Origin: Herpetosiphon giganteus
Lineage (GTDB): Bacteria > Chloroflexota > Chloroflexia > Chloroflexales > Herpetosiphonaceae
NCBI RefSeq assembly: GCF_016907925.1
Contig: NZ_JAFBCZ010000032.1
Span: 1 to 64,000, forward strand
DNA: 64,000 nucleotides
Reading direction: 5' to 3'
Part shown: positions 1 to 7,462 of the stretch, piece after piece
Position numbering within the stretch: the stretch's first letter is position 1
Layout of the letters: each line of letters opens with the position of its first letter
Position numbers and translations under genes: made by a program
Notes under the pieces: generated by a model
Told to the model about the DNA's origin: nothing
Databases searched by the model: none
The model's input: the letters and a program-made list of their open reading frames with translations, nothing else

Positions 1-90
1 CGATGGGCAACGACCGTGACGCGGGGTGGCCGGCTCGGGACGGCCATGCCCTAACATCCATTAATACCCATTTCCCAACCTGTCCGCCCT

Positions 91-130
91 TAAAGCCTCG
101 CGGGCGGGAGAGGGGTTGGGGTGAGGGGAT
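91..130. repeat. Single arm of the ~130-bp dispersed element
   Basis: Only the right arm of the dispersed two-armed element is present: TTAAAGC, then a G-rich arm reading GGGAGAGGGGTTGGGGTGAGGG. It matches the right arms of the copies near 14.0, 37.4 and 43.3 kb. The rest of the first 190 bases holds no gene I can support. Confidence 0.7.
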
Positions 131-133
131 CTT

Positions 134-166
134 AAAACCCCTGTCCAATCGAAGTTGCACAGGGGT
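134..166 (-). terminator. Rho-independent terminator of the metalloprotease gene
   Basis: Read on the minus strand, ACCCCTGT pairs with ACAGGGGT across a 14-base loop and is followed at once by TTTTAAG. It lies 26 bases beyond the stop codon of the minus-strand gene ending at 192, the expected place for its terminator. Confidence 0.75.
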
Positions 167-191
167 CTCGCGAGCTTCATTTAATCACCAT

Positions 192-1727
192 TTAGGGCAA
201 GGCGTTTAATGCATTACGTACATTATCTTGATTCGAGCTAAAAATAACCACAAATTCTTGGCCACTACCTTTGATGCCAACATGCACATCGTCGTCAGTA
301 CGGTTCAGATCGTTTTCGCGCAGCAACAAATCGCCGTTTGGGTTAAGCGTACCGTTAAATAAACTCAAAAATTCATCGCCATCAGCGGCGGTATCCCAGC
401 GTAATGTCCATTGCAATACTGGCGTGAAATCGCTGGTATGTTCATACAGGGTCATACGACCGCCGCCAATTCCTGCTGCTGCAGCGTCTATATCTCCAGC
501 AGTCGCGGTATAGTTGAGCAACGATTTAACGTCAAACTCCCCAATCGTGTTGGTCATCGCGGTCGTCCAATCTGCGCCAAGCACTGGCAACAGATCAAAT
601 TGATTGGGCAAGCTTGGGTTGTCGCGGGTCGCGCTCAAATATTTTTCAGGGTGCAAAATCTGCTCAGTCGAGGTTGGTGGGTCTTGCAAGGCCTTGGTCA
701 CTGCTTCCCAACCGCCTGCTGCATAGACTTCCTCAACAAAGGTCAAGCCATCTTCATAGGGAAACACTAAGCCATCACGCAACACACCTGGTACTTTTTC
801 CAAAATGTCGCTGCTATCTTGTTGTTCTTGCAACGTGCGCAACAATTCTTGCAATTGATCAGGCGACATGCGCGGTACTAAATCGGTTTGCAGCCAATCG
901 CTCATTAATTTGGTTGCATCGCCTTCAACCAACGAACGAAATGCCAATGATCGGTCTGCATCAAATTCGCCAACTTTCAAGCCATCTTGCAAATTGATCA
1001 ATTGATCTTGTAAGTTGTGATTAAATTCATGGGCGTAGGTAATTTGATCTGCGGCAGGAAAATCGTTATTTTCAGCAATAATATAAAATGTATCGGTTTC
1101 TGGGTCGTAGAAGCCGCCAATTTGTTCAGTTTGCAAATCGATATACAATTGCTGCAAATCAATATCTTTTTCGGCTAAACCAAGCATCCACATTTGGTTG
1201 GTTTCATGGCGAAAGTCTTCGGGTGTATTTTCGGTTTCCATTTCTTTGACAATGTAATCGCGCAATTCATCGCGGGTTAGCATGCGGCGGGTTACAGGCC
1301 GTTCTTCAGGCAAGCCGCGCAAGGCAATTACTTCTTGCTCAATTTGCTTCATCACTGCGACAATTTCGGCTGGTGGCTCAACCCCACCTGGGCCGGCTGG
1401 AGTTGGCGCAGCTGGGTCAACGGTTGGGGTCGGGCCAGCCTCAGGGATGGCGGTTGGCTCCAGCGCTGGGCTGGTTGGCTCGGCCACACTGGTTGGCGGA
1501 TTATTGAGCCGCTCTTGTAAATCGTTAACTTGATCTTGCAGCTGACGGTTTTTATCTTGCACCTCATCAGCAGCAGTAACTTGATCTTTCAATTTGCCAA
1601 ATTCGGCTTGGGTGGTGGCATCGCGCGAGATAATTGTGCCCCGCTCAACCCATAGCCAACCGCTAGCGCCGAGTGCCACCAGCAGCAACGCCACTAGCCC
1701 AATTATTGCAACACGTGTTCGATTCAT
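192..1727 (-). CDS. Membrane-anchored putative zinc metalloprotease (HExxH)
   Basis: A 511-residue protein. Residues 5-27 form an N-terminal membrane anchor, about 40-78 a charged coiled-coil-like stretch, and 79-118 a Pro/Thr/Ala-rich spacer; the globular domain follows. That domain has HEFNH at 233-237, an HExxH zinc motif in the context YAHEFNHNLQD, and a following LVEGDA (E268) that fits the third ligand of gluzincin peptidases. The topology puts the domain outside the membrane. Start chosen at the ATG preceded by AAGGAA at 6 bases. It is transcribed divergently from the response regulator. The substrate is unknown and peptidase activity is inferred from the motif alone. Confidence 0.7.
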   Translation of the reverse strand: MNRTRVAIIGLVALLLVALGASGWLWVERGTIISRDATTQAEFGKLKDQVTAADEVQDKNRQLQDQVNDLQERLNNPPTSVAEPTSPALEPTAIPEAGPTPTVDPAAPTPAGPGGVEPPAEIVAVMKQIEQEVIALRGLPEERPVTRRMLTRDELRDYIVKEMETENTPEDFRHETNQMWMLGLAEKDIDLQQLYIDLQTEQIGGFYDPETDTFYIIAENNDFPAADQITYAHEFNHNLQDQLINLQDGLKVGEFDADRSLAFRSLVEGDATKLMSDWLQTDLVPRMSPDQLQELLRTLQEQQDSSDILEKVPGVLRDGLVFPYEDGLTFVEEVYAAGGWEAVTKALQDPPTSTEQILHPEKYLSATRDNPSLPNQFDLLPVLGADWTTAMTNTIGEFDVKSLLNYTATAGDIDAAAAGIGGGRMTLYEHTSDFTPVLQWTLRWDTAADGDEFLSLFNGTLNPNGDLLLRENDLNRTDDDVHVGIKGSGQEFVVIFSSNQDNVRNALNALP

Positions 1728-1819
1728 GGATATTCCTTCAAAACTAGGCCGAGATCTCTCAAACGTGTACAGAGCATATCACAGCTTTGGCCGCTTGGAA
1801 GTGAAAAAGTGGTGAGCAG

Positions 1820-1850
1820 TTGCGGCTGATTTGCCTATTGCGTGTACAAT
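1820..1850 (+). promoter_or_regulatory. Candidate promoter of the response regulator
   Basis: TTGCGG at 1820 and TACAAT at 1845-1850 are separated by 19 bases, 35 bases upstream of the start codon. The long spacer and imperfect -35 box make this tentative. Confidence 0.35.
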
Positions 1851-1884
1851 CAATACAGCGCGATTCACTCACAATGAGGTTCTT

Positions 1885-2550
1885 ATGGAAAGTATTAGCG
1901 TTTTTTTAGTCGATGATCATCTGGTTGTCCGCCAAGGCTTGCGTGATTTTCTCGAACTCCAAGACGATATTGAGGTTGTTGGCGATTCGGGCATGCCCGT
2001 CGAAGCAGTTGGCCAAATTAAGCAACTGTTACCAGATGTGGTGATTATGGATTTGGTGATGCCCGAAATTGATGGCGTGGAAGCGACCCGCCGCGTCAAG
2101 GCGGTTAGCCCAAGCACTCAAGTTATCGTTTTAACCTCGTTCTCCGACGATGAAAAAGTTTTCCCAGCAATCAAAGCCGGCGCAATTTCGTATTTGTTGA
2201 AAGATGTTAGCCCGCTGGAATTAGCCCGCGCCGTGCGTTCAGCCAAACGTGGCGAGGCCGTCTTGCACCCCGAGGTCGCTGCCAAATTGATGCAAGAATT
2301 CTCAACGCCCCGCAACAATGATCCCGATGCAGAAGCGCTGACCGAGCGCGAAATGGATGTACTGCGCTTGATCGCCCGGGGCCATTCCAACCGTGAAATT
2401 GCCGATTCGCTGATCATCAGCGAAAAAACTGTCAAAACCCACGTCAGTAATATTTTGTCGAAACTGCACTTGGCAGATCGCACCCAAGCGGCGATTTATG
2501 CCCTGCGCCAACGCCTTGTGCCTATGGACGATCCCTTACCCGGGCGTTAA
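1885..2550 (+). CDS. NarL/FixJ-family two-component response regulator
   Basis: A 221-residue DNA-binding response regulator. The receiver domain occupies about residues 1-120, with the acidic pair in LVDDH, the phospho-acceptor Asp in VIMDLVMPEIDG and the conserved Lys in LLKDVSP. A LuxR-type helix-turn-helix (LTEREMDVLRLIARG, then NREIAD...SEKTVKTHVSNI) occupies about 150-212. The upstream ATG at 1831 adds 18 unrelated residues; the chosen ATG has GAGG 5 bases upstream and begins exactly at the receiver domain. No histidine kinase is adjacent, so it is an orphan here and its signal is unknown. The receiver/LuxR pairing is typical of LiaR/NarL regulators. Confidence 0.92.
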   Translation: MESISVFLVDDHLVVRQGLRDFLELQDDIEVVGDSGMPVEAVGQIKQLLPDVVIMDLVMPEIDGVEATRRVKAVSPSTQVIVLTSFSDDEKVFPAIKAGAISYLLKDVSPLELARAVRSAKRGEAVLHPEVAAKLMQEFSTPRNNDPDAEALTEREMDVLRLIARGHSNREIADSLIISEKTVKTHVSNILSKLHLADRTQAAIYALRQRLVPMDDPLPGR

Positions 2551-2560
2551 TTTGGCTAAG

Positions 2561-2587
2561 CCGCCGCTCAACTGAGTGGCGGTTTTA
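2561..2587 (+). terminator. Rho-independent terminator, possibly bidirectional
   Basis: CCGCCGCTCA and TGAGTGGCGG form a 10-bp stem with one mismatch and a 2-base AC gap, followed by TTTTA. It sits 11 bases after the response-regulator stop and also faces the end of the convergent gene at 2603. Confidence 0.8.
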
Positions 2588-2602
2588 CGTTTTAGCGCGC
2601 GT

Positions 2603-3640
2603 TTAAGGAATTTTCTGCACATCCCACACCAGCTTACTCCAACGGCTGTAAACGATTCGATAGCGTTCAGCTTTGCGCATGTGCATATAATGCTGTTGAG
2701 TAACAAATGTTTTGCCTAGTTGTTGAAACTTAGCCGTATAGCGACTCCCCAGTGGGCGACTTGTACGATCAAAACCAATACATAGATCAACAGTAGATTC
2801 CAGCTTGCCTGTGATTAAATCGATGAGCAGAAATGCAGTTTGAATAATCAACATCCAAAGCATAAACAGAAAAAGCACTTGAAGTACATTACTAAATTCA
2901 AAAGAACCCGAAATTAATTGTTTGATCGAGTCTCTTGCAAAAAATGCAACAATCACCCCAAATCCTAAATTCGTCAACATCATTTTAATAATCTCTTTGC
3001 GTTGCCCCGATGATAATCGAGATTGCTCTGCCAAATATTCAGTGTTTTTCAATTCTTCTGCTTCTTGTGTATTTAATAGTTGATCAATAACTGCTTGATT
3101 TGGTTCAAGTTTAATTTTCCAAAGCTTTTTAGTGCTTGGGCTATACATTATTCGATAAACCAAGTACGGTTCAACGGTATTATATATTTCTTCATCAACC
3201 TGAAAATCACCAAGACGATTAAAAAGCGTAACATAATAGATTTTCATCTTAGGTTCTTTAAATTTCTCTACTTTAAGCAGCTGATCTGTTTCAACATACA
3301 CAACATCGTTAACAAAATCATATAAATGTTTATTTAAAGCTATAGCTGCAACAATCAAGCCAATTATGATCAACAATGGAATCAACGTAAAATTTCTGGA
3401 TAAAACAAATGCGAATATGACAATAATTGGTACTGTTATCACTAAGAATGGAAACAAAGCTTTGATCAGATGATACCTGCTTTGTTTGCTGGTCATGGCC
3501 ATGCTTGGAACTGGCTTTGGATCAGCTGTTGCAGCCTTTACTGGAGTGTTGCGGGGCAAACCTGGCCCACCACATTTGGGACAACGAGTCTCGCCTGATG
3601 GGAATTTGATAGAACATTTTGGGCAATACATGGCATTCAT
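2603..3640 (-). CDS. Zinc-ribbon membrane protein with two copies of the family C-terminal domain
   Basis: A 345-residue protein, last gene of the minus-strand paralog operon. It starts with a zinc ribbon (CPKC...CPKC, residues 5-25), then two membrane segments (about 60-105). A first copy of the family domain follows at about 110-180: DQLLKVEKF, FNRLGDF and YRIMYSPSTKKLW. Two more membrane segments lie around 225-275. A second copy runs to the C-terminus: FQQLGKTF and YRIVYSRWSKLVWDV. The other members carry the domain once, so this one is internally duplicated. The middle of the gene is AT-rich compared with its neighbours. Function unknown. The start is the ATG preceding MYCPKC, although a Met three residues upstream is also possible. 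Confidence 0.75.
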   Translation of the reverse strand: MNAMYCPKCSIKFPSGETRCPKCGGPGLPRNTPVKAATADPKPVPSMAMTSKQSRYHLIKALFPFLVITVPIIVIFAFVLSRNFTLIPLLIIIGLIVAAIALNKHLYDFVNDVVYVETDQLLKVEKFKEPKMKIYYVTLFNRLGDFQVDEEIYNTVEPYLVYRIMYSPSTKKLWKIKLEPNQAVIDQLLNTQEAEELKNTEYLAEQSRLSSGQRKEIIKMMLTNLGFGVIVAFFARDSIKQLISGSFEFSNVLQVLFLFMLWMLIIQTAFLLIDLITGKLESTVDLCIGFDRTSRPLGSRYTAKFQQLGKTFVTQQHYMHMRKAERYRIVYSRWSKLVWDVQKIP

Positions 3641-3661
3641 CCATTTCTCTCATGGCTCAGT

Positions 3662-4534
3662 TTATTTTGTAGTTGGATGCAACAAGCGGCCTACGAGCGC
3701 ACTTAACAGTCGCCCCAACACGATTATGCCAAGCGTCTCGCCTAGCGCCCAAAAGAAAGTGGGGTCAATAGCCTCAAACGTGGGATTAAAAATATTCAGC
3801 GTAGGCGAACGAAAGAGATACCAAAAGGCCACAAAAAGAATAAGATAGAGCATCGCAGACCAATTTTCGCGTTCGGGCGCACGTTGAGCATCTAATGACT
3901 GCTTAGGGATCGCTTGATGGATAGTCCATAAATGTTTGGAGAAGCGGCTATAACTGATCTGATATATCGCTCCTTTGACTGCCAATTCATACCTTTTCGG
4001 GCCTATATTGAAACTGCCGACTTGCTCAAACCGAGCATTATATTTGTTCAAGCTATTTCTGCTGTTGTACGATTTTGAGCCTAGTCGAGCGACGGCGACT
4101 TCAGCAACGCCACTCAGCAAATCAAGCAAATAGCCCATTAAATACCAGCCAACCCAACCAAAGAACACAAGTTTGAAAAAGCCAGGAATCATCTCAGCTA
4201 GCTCGATGCGCAGCACGAACCACGCAACCGCGATCAGCATGGTCAAATAAAATACGATCCTATCCAAGAGCATGCTTTTTTGATCGCTGGTTAGCTTAAT
4301 TGTGGTTGGCACGAAGCTTTCCAACCATGCTTGATCAGCCTTACTAACCATAAGCTCTGGCTCGGTTTCTGGCTCCCAGAGTGGTTCAGCCATCGGTTCA
4401 GTGCGTCGATAGGCATTGGCCATGGGAAATTCGCCAAAGAGTGGAGTAGCAATCGAACGCCGAGTTTGCTGATTGCAAATTGGGCATGGCTGGGCAGCAT
4501 TCGCCAGCGGCGTATCACAATTTGGGCATTGCAT
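3662..4534 (-). CDS. Zinc-ribbon membrane protein, paralog family
   Basis: A 290-residue member of the same family. The zinc ribbon CPNC...CPIC is at residues 3-20, followed by a low-complexity Glu/Pro linker (PMAEPLWEPETEPEL). A membrane pair lies at about 105-150, the conserved domain next (GVAEVAVARL, FEQVGSF, YQISYSRFSKHLW), and two extra membrane segments at the C-terminus. The open frame extends 92 codons further upstream, but that part overlaps the neighbouring gene in another frame; the chosen ATG has GGGAG 9 bases upstream and begins MQCPNC like its paralogs. It lies 17 bases after the preceding gene. Function unknown. Confidence 0.75.
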   Translation of the reverse strand: MQCPNCDTPLANAAQPCPICNQQTRRSIATPLFGEFPMANAYRRTEPMAEPLWEPETEPELMVSKADQAWLESFVPTTIKLTSDQKSMLLDRIVFYLTMLIAVAWFVLRIELAEMIPGFFKLVFFGWVGWYLMGYLLDLLSGVAEVAVARLGSKSYNSRNSLNKYNARFEQVGSFNIGPKRYELAVKGAIYQISYSRFSKHLWTIHQAIPKQSLDAQRAPERENWSAMLYLILFVAFWYLFRSPTLNIFNPTFEAIDPTFFWALGETLGIIVLGRLLSALVGRLLHPTTK

Positions 4535-4551
4535 CGCATAGCTCCCATCCA

Positions 4552-4866
4552 TTATTTGAATGATCGACTCCGCCAAAGATGAAAGATTAAGCGGCCTATT
4601 TTGGCCACGAGATACACGCCAAAAATTCCCATTACGAGCCAAAATGGCCAGCCATCTTGCTCGAAAAACCACCAACAGAACAGTACCATGAGTGACCATG
4701 GCACAAGCCCAACCAAAAAGAATTGCCACGCTTGTTTGGCAGTTAATGGCCGCGAACCAGGCGGCGCAACCACAAGCTGTAATAATTGTTTGTCGATTAC
4801 TGCCCCACAAGTATCACAATTACCAGCAGCGCTCGTGATGGTCGCGTTACATTCTGGGCATTGCAT
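4552..4866 (-). CDS. Short zinc-ribbon, two-TM protein (reduced family member)
   Basis: A 104-residue protein: a zinc ribbon CPEC...CDTC (residues 3-20), a short linker, then two membrane helices (about 46-66 and 71-92) and a basic tail. It lacks the conserved C-terminal domain of its neighbours, so it is a reduced member of the cluster or a separate small subunit. It lies 8 bases after the 4875 gene and 17 before the next, so it is almost certainly co-transcribed. A decayed copy is present at 5530-5679. No function can be assigned. Confidence 0.7.
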   Translation of the reverse strand: MQCPECNATITSAAGNCDTCGAVIDKQLLQLVVAPPGSRPLTAKQAWQFFLVGLVPWSLMVLFCWWFFEQDGWPFWLVMGIFGVYLVAKIGRLIFHLWRSRSFK

Positions 4867-4874
4867 CGTGATTC

Positions 4875-5513
4875 CTATTCTGTTGCGCTAGCAACGTGAG
4901 CTGTATCCAATGGTCCATCAACCTGCACCATATCCAATAAATGGTTATTGGTTTGGGCATAAGTAAGTTTATAAACAGCGCCAGCAACCGCAGCATGGAA
5001 ATCTTGGCGACGAATAATTACACGCCCAAGTTGCTCAAAATAGCCATAGAAGACGGTAATATTTTGCGATCGTCTATGGAAGCTTTGAGTGTCGATTAAG
5101 CGATCAACATAAACTTCAGCCACGCCATTAAAGAAATCGTTCAGATGCGCGACCATCTGCGCACCCATAATTAATCCAAAGATGCCCACAAACGCCAAAA
5201 TAAAGCCAAAATCGCCAACCTGAATTAAATAGCCAACAATCAGCGTTGCCACAAATAGCGCCGCCAAACTCGCCAAGGCAATCAGAAGGTGTTTTTTCTT
5301 TTGGGCGTGGGTCAATGGCTTAATCGTTGGCACAAGATTATGGCCATCGGGAAGACTAATGTAGCGCCCACTGGGCAATCGAACGCTTTCGCCACCTGGA
5401 TGGATTGCTAAATGGGCAACCGCAGCCTCATCAAGCTGAACATAAAACGGAAAGCCACATTCGACACAGCGACTACGGTCGGGAACAAGCTTCTGACACT
5501 TCGGACATTTCAT
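4875..5513 (-). CDS. Zinc-ribbon membrane protein, paralog family
   Basis: A 212-residue family member. A zinc ribbon CPKC...CVEC is at residues 3-19. A linker of about 40 residues contains LPSGRYISLPDGHNLVPTI, then two membrane helices (about 73-120). The family domain follows: FFNGVAEVYVDRL, FEQLGRVIIRR, AVYKLTYAQTNNHLL. It is closest to the neighbour at 5688; both share the opening MKCPKCQKLVPDRSRC, so they arose by recent tandem duplication. The start begins at MKCPKC like the others. Function unknown; topology suggests a cytoplasmic ribbon and a domain after the second helix on the same side. Confidence 0.78.
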   Translation of the reverse strand: MKCPKCQKLVPDRSRCVECGFPFYVQLDEAAVAHLAIHPGGESVRLPSGRYISLPDGHNLVPTIKPLTHAQKKKHLLIALASLAALFVATLIVGYLIQVGDFGFILAFVGIFGLIMGAQMVAHLNDFFNGVAEVYVDRLIDTQSFHRRSQNITVFYGYFEQLGRVIIRRQDFHAAVAGAVYKLTYAQTNNHLLDMVQVDGPLDTAHVASATE

Positions 5514-5529
5514 AACACTTCCTCTCTGC

Positions 5530-5679
5530 TGCTTTCAATAGGCAACGACCATAATCGACCGTGGCACAAGCCCAACCAAAAAGAATCGCCACGCTTGTTT
5601 GGCAATTAATGGCCGCGCCACACGGATCACAATTGCCAGCAGCGCTCGTGATCCTCACGTTAGATTCTGAGCATTACAT
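5530..5679 (-). pseudogene. Decayed duplicate of the 104-residue zinc-ribbon gene
   Basis: This gap aligns closely with 4680-4866 of the short zinc-ribbon gene. The ATG (5677-5679) is followed directly by TAA where the intact gene has CAA. The second zinc-ribbon Cys codon has become TCT (Ser). After ITSAAGNCDPCGA a deletion joins the sequence to the other frame of the parent, giving INCQTSVAILFGWACA. It therefore carries a nonsense change, a lost ligand and a frameshifting deletion. Flanking genes on both sides are members of the same family. Confidence 0.8.
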
Positions 5680-5687
5680 TGATGTTC

Positions 5688-6302
5688 CTATTCTGCTGAG
5701 CTACCGACCTGCACTATATCCAATAAAAGGTGAGATTTTTTAGCATAACTCAATCTATAGAGCGCACCTGGAATCGCTTCATAATGATCATTGGCACTAA
5801 TCGAGATCTGGCCAAGCTGTTCGAAATAGGCACGGTAATAGATTGATCGGTATCCAGTCCCTACCCGATAACGTTCAGTTTCGATTAAGCGATCAGTATA
5901 GACTTCAGCCTCGCCGTTAAAGAAATCGATCACGTGGGCAATCATATTCCAGCTCAATGCTAGGCCAAACATCAGCACAAATATCCAGATAAAGCCAATA
6001 TCAACAGCCAAACTTAAGTAGCCAATCACCATCAGCGTGATTACAATCAGCACCAGAAACAAAAATGCCATCAAAAGGTTTTTGTTCTTTTGGGCGCGCG
6101 TCAATGGCATGATCGTTGGCACAAGCTTGTGCTCCTCGGGAATTCTGATCATGCGACCGCTTGGCAATTGAATATTCTTACCATCAGGATCGGCAGCTAC
6201 ATGGGCAACTGCAGCGTCATCAAGCTGGGCATAAAACTGAAAGCCACATTCGGCACAGCGACTACGGTCGGGAACAAGCTTTTGACACTTCGGGCATTTC
6301 AT
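5688..6302 (-). CDS. Zinc-ribbon membrane protein, paralog family
   Basis: A 204-residue family member, near-twin of the protein at 4875. The ribbon CPKC...CAEC is followed by a linker with LPSGRMIRIPEEHKLVPTI, two membrane helices (about 75-120) and the family domain: FFNGEAEVYTDRLIE, FEQLGQISI, ALYRLSYAKKSHLLL. An upstream ATG two codons earlier (6308) is possible; I chose the one matching MKCPKC of the paralog. Function unknown. The decayed copy of the short gene lies immediately downstream. Confidence 0.77.
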   Translation of the reverse strand: MKCPKCQKLVPDRSRCAECGFQFYAQLDDAAVAHVAADPDGKNIQLPSGRMIRIPEEHKLVPTIMPLTRAQKNKNLLMAFLFLVLIVITLMVIGYLSLAVDIGFIWIFVLMFGLALSWNMIAHVIDFFNGEAEVYTDRLIETERYRVGTGYRSIYYRAYFEQLGQISISANDHYEAIPGALYRLSYAKKSHLLLDIVQVGSSAE

Positions 6303-6341
6303 AACCATTCCTCTCTACTTCTTTCAATCGTTTGTTATTAG

Positions 6342-7106
6342 TTAGCCAACTTGTTGCATCTCCCACAAGCTTTTGCTGCGCGGGCTGTAAGTCACTTGAT
6401 AAATTGCACCTTGCAAGGCAGTATCGTAATTTTGGCGACCAATAGTCAGCCGACCAATGCGTTCAAAATGGCCATAGTACGTCCGACTATTTTTATTTTT
6501 GACAATTTGGGTTTTGGTTAAGCGATCAACTTGAACTTGAGCAACGCCACTGAAAAAATCGATCAACTTGGTCATTGATTGCCAGACAAAAATCAAACTC
6601 ATCGCGATAATGAAAATCCAGGCAAAGCCTGCATCTTTATTGGCTAATGAGCGGCTAAAAGACCACACAATAATCCCAATAATTGCCAAGGGAATCAAAG
6701 CACCGAACAGCAATTTGGATTTTTGGCCGCCAGTCAAGGGCACGCTGGTGGGCATGGCATTGCCTATCATGGTGGCGTTTGGTGGCGCAGCAACGCTTTG
6801 CATTGGGGTTTGATCCCAGGTTGAGGCTGGCTCGGCTGCTGGTTGCTCCCATGTATTTAATGCTTGGGTTGCTGGGTTCCAAGCAGCATCAGCAGGCGCG
6901 CTTGGCTCCCAAGCTGCTGCCGCTGGCCTACTTGGCTCCCAAATATCAGCATCATTTTGTTGATCGCGGCTCCAAGCATTGGCGGTTGGCGATTGACCAA
7001 ACGCTGCTGAGGAGGTCGAAGTTGGGGGCGTGCGTAACGGCCAATCGCAGCGTGGGCAGGTAGCACTACTATTTGAAACAGTACTATAACAATTTGGGCA
7101 TTTCAT
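6342..7106 (-). CDS. Zinc-ribbon membrane protein with Trp-anchored linker repeats
   Basis: A 254-residue protein, first gene of the minus-strand operon. The zinc ribbon CPNC...CPRC is at residues 3-20. A long linker (about 33-105) carries Trp-centred repeats roughly every 11 residues: IWEPSRPA, AWEPSAPA, AWNPATQA, TWEQPAAEPA, TWDQTP. Two membrane helices (about 135-180) and the family domain follow: FFSGVAQVQVDRL, FERIGRLTIG, YQVTYSPRSKSLWEM. The ATG has GGAGGA 8 bases upstream; 28 extra upstream codons were rejected. Transcription is divergent from the arabinose operon. Function unknown. Confidence 0.77.
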   Translation of the reverse strand: MKCPNCYSTVSNSSATCPRCDWPLRTPPTSTSSAAFGQSPTANAWSRDQQNDADIWEPSRPAAAAWEPSAPADAAWNPATQALNTWEQPAAEPASTWDQTPMQSVAAPPNATMIGNAMPTSVPLTGGQKSKLLFGALIPLAIIGIIVWSFSRSLANKDAGFAWIFIIAMSLIFVWQSMTKLIDFFSGVAQVQVDRLTKTQIVKNKNSRTYYGHFERIGRLTIGRQNYDTALQGAIYQVTYSPRSKSLWEMQQVG

Positions 7107-7229
7107 CGGGGTAGTCCTCCATTGATAATGTACGTCGAAACTCAGCATGGGTTGCGTTCGTCGCTCAAGCTTACCCGATCGCCCACACAAGGGCTAGATC
7201 AGGCTAGTACTAGAGCGTCAGCTGCGTGC

Positions 7230-7258
7230 TTGACAGCAACTATCTGGATTGCTATAAT
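7230..7258 (+). promoter_or_regulatory. Consensus sigma-70-type promoter of the arabinose operon
   Basis: A perfect TTGACA (7230-7235) and perfect TATAAT (7253-7258) are separated by exactly 17 bases. The predicted start is near 7265, about 200 bases before chvE. A perfect match at both boxes suggests a strong promoter that must be held down, which fits the operator lying on its start point. Confidence 0.88.
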
Positions 7259-7264
7259 GCGACC

Positions 7265-7303
7265 GTTATCGATAACGGGATCGATAACGGGATCGATAAC
7301 GAG
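7265..7303. promoter_or_regulatory. Probable LacI-type operator with tandem half sites
   Basis: GTTATCGATAAC (7265-7276) is a perfect 12-bp palindrome with the central CG usual in LacI-family operators. It overlaps a 12-bp unit, ATCGATAACGGG, repeated three times (7268-7303, the last ending GAG). It lies at and just downstream of the predicted transcription start, so a bound repressor would block initiation. The likely ligand is the LacI-type regulator encoded at 15799. Binding is inferred. Confidence 0.7.
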
Positions 7304-7462
7304 GTCGGTACCACCTCCAAAACCCTCCCTTAATTGCCGTTCCAAACTTAACTGCTTCAGTGTTCGCAACCTGTCTTCGTTGGGTGCGCCATTTAAGCGC
7401 AGCAACCCTAGCTGTGGCACAACTTAAGCCACCGCCCACGAAAACTTACTCCAAGGAAGGAC

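Noticed and set aside
3-209. 68-residue plus-strand open frame at the left edge
   Set aside because: It runs through the dispersed repeat arm and terminator and overlaps the end of the metalloprotease gene on the other strand; no ribosome-binding site or recognisable protein.
4535-4810. Upstream extension of the zinc-ribbon protein at 3662 by 92 codons
   Set aside because: It overlaps the 104-residue gene in another frame and starts at a TTG; the internal ATG with GGGAG matches the family start.
7265-7303. GATAACGGG repeats as a CRISPR-like array
   Set aside because: The units are 12 bp with no spacers and lie on a promoter start, so an operator is the better explanation.
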